Positions 40,259 through 47,569 of a stretch of DNA of 64,000 nt are shown here, in pieces; within the stretch, counting starts at the first letter, position 1; every line of letters begins with the position of its first letter. The notes beneath the pieces are model-generated. The model was not told the origin of the DNA. It did not search any database and worked only from the letters and a program-made list of their open reading frames with translations. The position numbers were made by a program, and so were the translations under genes. Source of the DNA: Intestinibacillus massiliensis (lineage in GTDB: Bacteria > Bacillota > Clostridia > Oscillospirales > Butyricicoccaceae); contig NZ_LT707050.1 of the NCBI RefSeq assembly GCF_900155735.1, positions 1-64,000 of the forward strand, read 5' to 3'.

Positions 40259-40915
40259 TTATACCTCCAGTCGGTATCCCACTTTGTATACCGCAACCAG
40301 CCTGTTTTCCAGCCCCAATTTTTTGCGCATACGCTGGATATGCAGGTCGACGGTACGGCTGTCGCCCATATACGCATCGCCCCACACCCGCTCGTAAATG
40401 CGGTCGCGATACAGCGCGATGTTTTTGTTTTGCGCGAACAACAGCAGCAGGTCGTATTCCTTTGCCGTCAAGGCCACCGGCGCGCCCGCCCGCTTTACGA
40501 CATGGGACGCGGTATCAATTTCAATATCGGGCGGCAGGCTGATGATCCGCCCCGTTTTCCCGCACCTGCGCAGCACGGTTTCCACCCGCGCCAGCAGCTC
40601 CATCAGTTCAAACGGTTTTGTGATGTAATCCTCCGCACCGAGCCGCAGGCCGCGTACCCGATCCTCCAAACCGCCCTTGGCCGTAAGGAAAATGACCGGC
40701 ACATCCAGCGTGCGGCAGTATTCCAACAGCTCGTAGCCGTCGGCTTGTGGAAGCATAATATCCAGTAGCGCAAGGTCGAACGGCTGGGACTCCAGCAGGT
40801 CTGCAGCATGTGCGCCGTCCTGCGCCCAGGTGCAGCGGTATCCGGCGCCGGACAGCGCCGTTTGCAGCAGGTTCGCGATCGGCGCCTCGTCTTCTGCAAT
40901 GAGAATATGGTTCAT
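40259..40915 (-). CDS. OmpR-family response regulator
   Basis: A 218-residue regulator: receiver domain with AEDEAP, phospho-Asp in LALLDIMLPQADG and Lys in YITKPFEL; winged helix with LTAKEYDLLLLFAQN, VDLHIQRMRKKLG and YKVGYRLEV. Start ATG 40915 after GGAGGG. The kinase starts 2 bp after its stop. Neighbouring vanY suggests control of wall maturation. Confidence 0.95.
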   Translation of the reverse strand: MNHILIAEDEAPIANLLQTALSGAGYRCTWAQDGAHAADLLESQPFDLALLDIMLPQADGYELLEYCRTLDVPVIFLTAKGGLEDRVRGLRLGAEDYITKPFELMELLARVETVLRRCGKTGRIISLPPDIEIDTASHVVKRAGAPVALTAKEYDLLLLFAQNKNIALYRDRIYERVWGDAYMGDSRTVDLHIQRMRKKLGLENRLVAVYKVGYRLEV

Positions 40916-41135
40916 GTACTTCCCTCCGCTGCCATTATGCATCCGTTCCCCATCATTTTTGCATCATGCCTGGGCGCAGCCGTCCTCGGCCTTGCATAGT
41001 TTTTTCAATTGTAACATACGCCGTATAATCCGACAACCGGAACCGCTTCCCTGCATAAAAGTGCCAGCCCCGTAGCGCCACCCTTATGGGGAGGAAATTT
41101 TACAGGCGTTTTTGCAAAATCATCAGGATAACGAA

Positions 41136-41164
41136 TTGACATCCCCTGTCCGCAGGATTACACT
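41136..41164 (+). promoter_or_regulatory. Promoter of the GNAT gene
   Basis: -35 TTGACA (41136-41141), a 17-bp spacer and -10 TACACT (41159-41164). Confidence 0.65.
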
Positions 41165-41201
41165 GATACCGCAAGTTACTTTGACGTAAAGGAGATTGGA
41201 A

Positions 41202-41693
41202 ATGGATATCGGCATCAGGGAATATACGGATCAGGATATCCCGGAGGCAATCCGGATTTGGAACAGCGTTGTGGAGGATGGGGTGGCGTTCCCGCAAATG
41301 GATGTATTATCGCCGCAGTCTGGGGAACAGTTCTTTTCCGGGCAGTCCTACACCGGCGTCGCGTTTGACCAGGCGGGTGGCGAAATCGTCGGCATGTATA
41401 TCCTACATCCCAATAACGTCGGCCGGTGCGGGCATATCTGCAACGCCAGTTACGCGGTCAAGCCCGGCCTGCGCGGCCAGCGGATCGGTGAAAAGCTGGT
41501 GCGGCACTGCATGCAGACCGCCAAGGGGCTGGGGTTTAAAATCCTGCAGTTCAACGCAGTCGTCAAAACCAACGCCCCCGCTTTGCGTCTCTACAAAAAG
41601 CTCGGTTTTATCCAGCTCGGCGTAATCCCCAACGGCTTCCTGATGAAAGACGGCCATTACGAGGACATCATCCCGCATTACCGCGCCTTATAA
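41202..41693 (+). CDS. GNAT-family N-acetyltransferase
   Basis: A 163-residue acetyltransferase. Acetyl-CoA loop: VKPGLRGQRIGEKLV; the family strands surround YAVKPGLRGQ and NAVVKTNAPALRLYKKLGF. Substrate unknown (N-terminal amines of proteins or small molecules are both known). Start ATG 41202 after AAAGGAG. Single gene with promoter and terminator. Confidence 0.92.
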   Translation: MDIGIREYTDQDIPEAIRIWNSVVEDGVAFPQMDVLSPQSGEQFFSGQSYTGVAFDQAGGEIVGMYILHPNNVGRCGHICNASYAVKPGLRGQRIGEKLVRHCMQTAKGLGFKILQFNAVVKTNAPALRLYKKLGFIQLGVIPNGFLMKDGHYEDIIPHYRAL

Positions 41694-41698
41694 CACAA

Positions 41699-41730
41699 AA
41701 GCCCCGCCGTAGGTTCACGGCGGGGCTTGT
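41699..41730 (+). terminator. Terminator of the GNAT gene
   Basis: AAGCCCCGCCGT pairs with ACGGCGGGGCTT. Confidence 0.75.
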
Positions 41731-41800
41731 CTGTATTTTTACGGCGCATTGCGCCCACCGGCCATGCCTGTGTTTTCGCTGGCCGGGAACCGCTTACCCG

Positions 41801-44329
41801 TTAGTGGTCTGCGTCTAAAAACCTTTGGATTTCCTGCAGCATCGCCGGGATGTTGAGCGGTTTTGCCAGGTGGCTATCCATACCGGCCGCCCTGGCCGCC
41901 TTAATATCCTCCGCAAACGCATCCGCCGTCATAGCGAAGATGGGGATTTGCGCCGCGTCCGGCCGCGGCAGGCGCCTGATCCTGCGCGTTGCTTCATAAC
42001 CGTCCATCACGGGCATATGGACGTCCATCAGGATGAGGTCAAAATAGCCCGGTGCGGCGTGCGCAAACCGGCCGACGCATTCTTGCCCGTTGCCAGCCAC
42101 TTCGACCTGGGCGCCGACGTTCTCCAGGAGTTCCTTAGCAATCTCCTGGTTCAGCGCGTTATCCTCCGCTATTAAAATCCGTTTCCCGGCAAGGTTGACC
42201 GTACGATCCTGTTCTTCCGTGGGCAAGGCGTCATGCAGGACATATTGCCGCATGCACTGGTACAGCGTCGACCGGAAGAACGGTTTTGCCAGGAACCCGT
42301 CCGCCCCCGCCCCTACTGCTTTGGGCGCAATCCGCGCCCAGTCATAGGTGGCGACAATGAGGGCTGGCGGCTTTTCCCCGCCTTGCGCGCGGAACGCCTG
42401 CAGTGCTTGCAAGCCGTCCATGTCCGGCAGCTCCCAATCTGTCAGGATCGCGTCATATCGCTGCCCGTTTTGTACAGCTGCCGCTAGCATCCGTATCGCA
42501 TCCGCGCCACAGCAGGCTATATCCGCATACGCTCCCAGGGAGTTTAAAAATCCTGCTGCCGAGCGGCAGGTCGCGGTGTCGTCACACACGACTAAAATAC
42601 GCATCGGCGGCAGCGATAGCGCCTGGGGCGCTCCATCCGGCGCGAGCTGGAGGTCAAGATCCACGGTAAAGGCCGTGCCCTTGGAAGGCTCGCTTTCCAC
42701 GGCAACCGTCCCTTCCATCATATCGACGATCATTTTTGTAATCGCCATACCAAGCCCCGTGCCCTCGGTCTTGTTGACCCGGCTGTCCTGCTCGCGGGTA
42801 AAGGCATGAAAAATATCTTTAAGGAACTCCGGCTGCATCCCGATACCGTTGTCCTCCACGCGGAAGGTAAAGTGCGCATACCCTTCGCGGGTGGATGCGC
42901 TTTCGGTAATGTCTGCGTTGATGGCACCGCCCTCCGGCGTGTATTTCACGGCGTTCGACAGCAGGTTGAGCAGCACCTGATTGAGACGGAGCATGTCAAA
43001 GCAAAGCGTCTCGTGCTCCACATCGTGCAGGCGGATTGTAAAACGCTGCCCTTTTTGCCACGCGGCCGGTTGGATGATATTGGATATTTCTGTCGTGAGT
43101 GTAACGAGGGAATTGGCCTCGTTGCACAGCGTCATTTTGCCGCTTTCAATCTTGGACATGTCCAGGATGTCGTTGATCAGCCCTACGAGAAGCTGGCTGG
43201 ATAAGCCTATGTTCTTCAGATACCCCCGCACCTTTTCCGGTTCGTTAGCATGGTCGGCAGCCAGCTTGGTCATCCCGATAATTGCGTTCATGGGCGTGCG
43301 GATATCATGGGACATGTTGGAAAGGAAACGGCTCTTGGCGATATTTGCGCTTTCGGCCGCTTTCCGCGCCTCCTCTTCCGCCCAAAGCACACGGCGCATG
43401 GAACGCCGGTACACCAGGACAAAAGCCGTCAGCACGAAGACGCTGGCTAAAATACAAACCATCATCGCCCGTGAATGCTGCACAATGTCATTCGCCTGCT
43501 CCATGATCACGCAGTTTGGGATAATGGACACGACATACCAGCCGGCTGCGTTTTCCAGCGGCACATAACAAAATACATAATCTTCGTTTTGATACCGGAA
43601 ACGAGCCACCCCCCGCTTGCCGGTTTGAAGCGCTTCCCGGAAAGTATCGACCTGGCGGGCGTCGTTCCCCTGCAAATCGATGATATCAAACAGGTTTTGG
43701 AACGTCCGGTTGCTGTTGCGGTGCTGGGAGCGGATCAGGATATCGCCCGCCTGGTCCACGACATAGGAAAAGCCGGTGTTGTTATAAAACGACAGTGAAA
43801 AACGGTCGGCAAGCTCCGCAAGCGGCTGTGTTTTCTGTACATAGCCCTGTTTCCCGTCGGCAAAGGAAAAGCGCTCATAACAGCCTATCGTCCATACGCC
43901 CGAACGGCCATCTAAAAACGGTTGACGCATGCCTTTGCCTTCCAGCTTACGGAAAATATCAAGCTGTTCCGCCCCGAGCGCGTGCCCTTTGTCCAGCAAA
44001 TTGGTGTAAACGATACCGTCGTCCAAATCCACGCAAATATAGGACGCCCCATTTTTGTCATATTGCCGTATCCTCTCGTGCAGCACCTCCCTGTCCTGGG
44101 AGCTTTCCTCGCCCAAGTCGGCGGAGAGCAAATGCAGCGTTTCCATATCCTTTTCCATGTAGGTATCCAGCGCATGGCGTCCCTGCGCGGTGACCTCCAG
44201 GATATCCAGTACCGTGCGGTTCCACAGCGCGTCCTGCACGCTGCTAATATAATACAGCCCCCCTGCCAGGATGACGGCCGCCGACAGGAGCACCGGGAGG
44301 ATCACTTTCCACTTTCGCTTGAAATTCAT
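41801..44329 (-). CDS. Hybrid histidine kinase with Cache sensor and two receivers
   Basis: An 842-residue hybrid kinase. Helix 1 (residues about 10-28), a large outside Cache-like sensor (about 35-270), helix 2 (MMVCILASVFVLTAFVLVYR), HisKA (FLSNMSHDIRTPMNAIIGMT, about 338), HATPase (DNGIGMQ, GTGLGMAITKMIV) and two receiver domains. In the first the acceptor is in AILTDWELPDMDG, in the second LILMDVHMPVMDG. It has no output domain, so it must pass phosphate on, probably to an unlinked partner. Its start overlaps a solute-binding protein gene (ATGA), so the two are coupled. Confidence 0.92.
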   Translation of the reverse strand: MNFKRKWKVILPVLLSAAVILAGGLYYISSVQDALWNRTVLDILEVTAQGRHALDTYMEKDMETLHLLSADLGEESSQDREVLHERIRQYDKNGASYICVDLDDGIVYTNLLDKGHALGAEQLDIFRKLEGKGMRQPFLDGRSGVWTIGCYERFSFADGKQGYVQKTQPLAELADRFSLSFYNNTGFSYVVDQAGDILIRSQHRNSNRTFQNLFDIIDLQGNDARQVDTFREALQTGKRGVARFRYQNEDYVFCYVPLENAAGWYVVSIIPNCVIMEQANDIVQHSRAMMVCILASVFVLTAFVLVYRRSMRRVLWAEEEARKAAESANIAKSRFLSNMSHDIRTPMNAIIGMTKLAADHANEPEKVRGYLKNIGLSSQLLVGLINDILDMSKIESGKMTLCNEANSLVTLTTEISNIIQPAAWQKGQRFTIRLHDVEHETLCFDMLRLNQVLLNLLSNAVKYTPEGGAINADITESASTREGYAHFTFRVEDNGIGMQPEFLKDIFHAFTREQDSRVNKTEGTGLGMAITKMIVDMMEGTVAVESEPSKGTAFTVDLDLQLAPDGAPQALSLPPMRILVVCDDTATCRSAAGFLNSLGAYADIACCGADAIRMLAAAVQNGQRYDAILTDWELPDMDGLQALQAFRAQGGEKPPALIVATYDWARIAPKAVGAGADGFLAKPFFRSTLYQCMRQYVLHDALPTEEQDRTVNLAGKRILIAEDNALNQEIAKELLENVGAQVEVAGNGQECVGRFAHAAPGYFDLILMDVHMPVMDGYEATRRIRRLPRPDAAQIPIFAMTADAFAEDIKAARAAGMDSHLAKPLNIPAMLQEIQRFLDADH

Positions 44330-45630
44330 TGGATGTTCCCCTCAATCTCCGCGGACTTCCACGCACTTAGCAAGCCTCGCATCTGAGAGACCGCCGCTTG
44401 CGTACCGTCGCCCTCCAGCATCCCGACAATGCATTGCCGCGTAATATCCCAAATCGGATATTTTAAATTATCATCCGACCCAAGCACGCTGCGCCCGTTT
44501 GTCAAATACGGGCCGATCGACTGGATCGCCCGGTCCCCCGCCAACCGGTTTTCCTTCAATGGGCTGAAGGAGCTTTGGCTCTCCACAAATTCCCACATAA
44601 CGTCTTTGTGGGTCATGTATTCCACAAACTGCTTTGCTTCCTCAAGGTGCGGGCTGTCTGCATTGACGCTTACCCGGGTATCCACATTGATGACCAGTAC
44701 GCTGCCATCCTCAAAAATCGGATAAGGGCGTACCTCAAACGCAAACGCCGGCTGCAAGTCCCGCAGGCGCGTTACCGCCCATGCCCCGGTCAGCATGAAT
44801 GGTTGTCCCCCTTCAGCAAACTGCACGAGGTCGTCTTTTGTTTTTTCCGTATTTAATGCCGTCCCCGGATCGACCCAGCCGCGCTTTACCATCTGTTCTA
44901 CCAGCGCAAACCCCGGCCGGAGCGCCTCTGCCAAATCCGAGCTGCCGTCGTTAAACGCCCCGATCCTTTCCGCCGCATCCCCCTCCCGGTAAATCGGGAA
45001 CAGCGCCCTGGCGATCGCGACGGTCTTGAGGGAAATATCGTTATTGGCGACGATCGGCGTAATCCCTTCGGACACGAAATAATTGCAAACCGCCTCGAGC
45101 TCTTCCAAATTTTCCGGCACCTTTTGATGGTGCGCCTTTAAAAGGTCCGTGTTGCAGTACAGGCCGAAGGCGGAAATCGAAGTGGGTACATAATCGACCG
45201 TCCCGTCTGCATACATCTGGCTTTTCGCCAGGTCGCTGAAATCATCCAGCGTGGACAGCCCGGAGAGGTCCGCCAGCTTCCCCTGCCGGCCAAGCTCCAA
45301 TACCCGTTCATGGTCTACCATGAAAATATCGTCGCCGTTGCCTGTCGCAATCCTTTTTTCCAGCACCGAAAAATATTCCGTTCCCTTGATCCCATCATAC
45401 GATATCGAAACCCCCGGGTACGCATCCATATAGCTGTGGAGCGTATCCTCGATCGCCGCGACGTTGAGCGCCTCATACTTATAGCCGAACATCGTCAGCC
45501 TGATTTCCGGTTCATGCTCTTCCGTGTTATTGTCAAATACGATATTTTGCGCAGAACCGCACCCGGCCAGTACTGCAAGGAGCAGGGAGCATGCAGCAAA
45601 AGCCGTCCACCGCTTTTTTCGTCGTTCCAT
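44326..45630 (-). CDS. Extracellular solute-binding lipoprotein (family 1)
   Basis: A 434-residue lipoprotein: lipobox LAGC (Cys24), then a type 1 solute-binding fold with TMFGYKYEALNVAAIEDTLH, FMVDHERVLELGRQGKLADL and FVEYMTHKDVMWEFVESQ. Family 1 binds sugars for ABC import. No permease or ATPase genes are near, and the gene overlaps the hybrid kinase start, so it likely acts as the ligand-binding receptor of that kinase (inferred). Start ATG 45630 after GGGGAAGGG. Confidence 0.9.
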   Translation of the reverse strand: MERRKKRWTAFAACSLLLAVLAGCGSAQNIVFDNNTEEHEPEIRLTMFGYKYEALNVAAIEDTLHSYMDAYPGVSISYDGIKGTEYFSVLEKRIATGNGDDIFMVDHERVLELGRQGKLADLSGLSTLDDFSDLAKSQMYADGTVDYVPTSISAFGLYCNTDLLKAHHQKVPENLEELEAVCNYFVSEGITPIVANNDISLKTVAIARALFPIYREGDAAERIGAFNDGSSDLAEALRPGFALVEQMVKRGWVDPGTALNTEKTKDDLVQFAEGGQPFMLTGAWAVTRLRDLQPAFAFEVRPYPIFEDGSVLVINVDTRVSVNADSPHLEEAKQFVEYMTHKDVMWEFVESQSSFSPLKENRLAGDRAIQSIGPYLTNGRSVLGSDDNLKYPIWDITRQCIVGMLEGDGTQAAVSQMRGLLSAWKSAEIEGNIQ

Positions 45631-45713
45631 TCCCTTCCCCCTTTACGCATTAAACATATCCCCCTGCTTAAAACCACGCATCCGCTGCGCCAACCCGTTT
45701 TCATGCTTTATTT

Positions 45714-45741
45714 ATTATAGCATGATCGACCAAGAATACAA
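45714..45741 (-). promoter_or_regulatory. Promoter of the solute-binding/kinase operon
   Basis: Reading leftward, -35 TTGTAT (45741-45736), a 16-bp spacer and extended -10 TGCTATAAT (TATAAT at 45719-45714). Confidence 0.55.
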
Positions 45742-45814
45742 GCGACATAAAAGGCTTGATCCTACCGCCTACGTCATAAAAACCAGTTTATCAGCAACAA
45801 ACATGCACATATGG

Positions 45815-45851
45815 CAAAAAGCCCTGCAGCAGTAGCAACTGCTGCAGGGCC
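45815..45851 (-). terminator. Terminator downstream of the aldo/keto reductase remnant
   Basis: GCCCTGCAGCAGT pairs exactly with ACTGCTGCAGGGC (13 bp, 4-nt loop) and is followed leftward by TTTTTGCC. Confidence 0.75.
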
Positions 45852-45952
45852 CCGTTACAGGCATAAGGTGCGTGTCCACGCTGGATAGGTTACCGCTTGT
45901 ATCAATTTTAAATCCACTAAGCCGCATGCCGGCCGGTAAACCTCCTTGGGAA

Positions 45953-46186
45953 TTACAGTTTTTCGATCTGCTCAATCACCCTTTGGCTGATGATCATGTC
46001 CGCGGGTGTCATCGTATCCTTAAGCTGGCGCAGGTTCGACGAGCCGATCACCGCGTAGCCGTCTACGGCGTTATTCGCAATATAAGCCACACAAAGCGCC
46101 GCCGCCGAGCTGCCCAGCTCCTTGTAGGTTTCCGTTACCCTTTCGCGGCGGCGTTGCCAGTTTCCCTCTGCCAGGCCGCGCTCCAT
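45953..46186 (-). pseudogene. Aldo/keto reductase, C-terminal fragment
   Basis: The 77-codon frame shows the end of an aldo/keto reductase: ERVTETYKELGSSAAALCVA, NAVDGYAVIGSSNLRQLKDT and ISQRVIEQIEKL, the C-terminal helices that follow the catalytic barrel. The catalytic Asp, Tyr, Lys and His region is missing, so the gene is truncated at its 5' end. It still has a good downstream terminator, implying a recent loss. Confidence 0.72.
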
Positions 46187-46213
46187 GTAGGCCGCCCTTG
46201 CGGGCGGCTTTTG

Positions 46214-46420
46214 TCATTCTGCAAGCGTTATGAATCTCGTGCCGTTGTAGTCGATCCAACTACAGCCGTCTTCGGACTCAAACTTGCGGACGCCGAACAG
46301 CGAATTAAAGGTTTTCGTGTTCAGCATCACCGCGTCGTAACTGACGTCCGCTACGATCCCCTGCGCCTGCATCTGCGCAAGACGCTGCTGCATCCTGCAC
46401 AGTTCCTCAATGATGTCCAT
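46214..46420 (-). CDS. 68-residue protein of unknown function
   Basis: A small soluble protein (MDIIEELCRMQQRLAQMQAQ, YDAVMLNTKTFNSLFGVRKF). No family recognised; the style resembles short phage-derived proteins. The AAGGAGGTGAAAGC site right before ATG 46420 makes translation likely. It sits beside a truncated gene, so it may be a relic of the same event. Confidence 0.6.
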   Translation of the reverse strand: MDIIEELCRMQQRLAQMQAQGIVADVSYDAVMLNTKTFNSLFGVRKFESEDGCSWIDYNGTRFITLAE

Positions 46421-46520
46421 GCTTTCACCTCCTTTCGGAAGTAGCATGCCGCAGGAGAAGAATTTGCATCCGCCGGAAATGCGGATACAATCACAGCAAG
46501 CCCAAACCGTTAACAAAGAT

Positions 46521-46549
46521 TTACAGGGTTTGCCTGGTTGTGGTATAAT
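46521..46549 (+). promoter_or_regulatory. Promoter of the lipoprotein gene
   Basis: -35 TTACAG (46521-46526), a 17-bp spacer and -10 TATAAT (46544-46549). Confidence 0.6.
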
Positions 46550-46587
46550 GATACGGACTAAATTTTTAACAGGGATAGAAGGAAATC

Positions 46588-47259
46588 ATGATGAAACAAA
46601 AAAGATTGCTGGCCGCCGCCTTGGCGGGTATCCTGGCCTTATCGCTGGCCGCGTGCGGCTCATCCCCGGCGCCTGATGAGGGCACGGCCTCGCCTGCCGA
46701 TACAGCGGATACAAACGAACCGGCGCACGGCGCAGACAGCGCCGCCGTCCCCATCGGCTCCTCCCCCGTCTGGGAAACCACAGTGTACGAGGACGAATAC
46801 CTCCGGTATGAAATCCCCGCAAACTGGGTCAAGGACGCCAATAACTCCAATGACGAGCATTTATTCGCCTTTTTTACCCCGGCCGACCCTGCAACCGACC
46901 GGCCGTCCAATGTCAATCTTGCAATAAACAGCCTGGAGAACAAGAGTAAAGATTTTGACTATAGCGACCCCGCCGTACAGTCCGATTTTCACGAGTATTT
47001 GAACTCCGAAGCGGGTTCCGGCCTCCCGGATGAGGCGGCCGACGGCAATTTTACGGTTTACAAGTCTGATAAAGGCTATGCCTATGCGCTGGGCTTCGAC
47101 CGTATGGCCGATGAAAACACCAAAGTGCACCAGACGCTTTACAGCGTGATGGGGCTTGATTACGCCATCACCATCTGGGCGACCGACTGGGACGATGGCT
47201 GTTCCCCGACAGTCGAAGAGGTCGCGCAGCACATTTGCGCAACGATCGAGCTGAAATGA
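46588..47259 (+). CDS. Lipoprotein of unknown function
   Basis: A 223-residue lipoprotein: lipobox LAAC (Cys23), an acidic linker of Ala, Asp, Thr and Pro (about 24-55), then a compact domain (YEDEYLRYEIPANWVKDANN, YSVMGLDYAITIWATDWDDG) resembling small alpha/beta domains seen in PsbP-like or DUF lipoproteins. No firm family. ATG 46588, preceded by AGAAGGA; a second ATG follows at once. Single gene with promoter and terminator. Confidence 0.75.
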   Translation: MMKQKRLLAAALAGILALSLAACGSSPAPDEGTASPADTADTNEPAHGADSAAVPIGSSPVWETTVYEDEYLRYEIPANWVKDANNSNDEHLFAFFTPADPATDRPSNVNLAINSLENKSKDFDYSDPAVQSDFHEYLNSEAGSGLPDEAADGNFTVYKSDKGYAYALGFDRMADENTKVHQTLYSVMGLDYAITIWATDWDDGCSPTVEEVAQHICATIELK

Positions 47260-47282
47260 CCCGCTTGATGATAACGCGCGAC

Positions 47283-47324
47283 AAAAGCCCGCTGACCGGC
47301 AGATACCGGCCAGCGGGCTTTTCA
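47283..47324 (+). terminator. Terminator of the lipoprotein gene
   Basis: AAAAGCCCGCTG pairs with CAGCGGGCTTTT, with an inner CCGG/CCGG pair. Confidence 0.75.
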
Positions 47325-47569
47325 TATGATATTACGCGTCCCCTTTCCCATGCTTTTTTCGGAAGGGGCTTCATCCATCCCCTTTGCAAGCCATTCAGGA
47401 AACCGGCCATACCTCTATCCACAGCAAACACAAATCAGTTACAAATATTTGATAGTTTTGTCAGTTGCATTCATTCTTGAAACCGTTTAAAATAATTTTA
47501 ATAGGGTGCGCATAGGCTGGGGATCATGCGCACAAATAAAACGCTGCTCTGAAGCAGGGGGAAATAACT

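Noticed and set aside
37240-40915. Glycopeptide-resistance cluster
   Set aside because: Only vanY and a generic OmpR/kinase pair are present; no vanH, vanA-type ligase or vanX.
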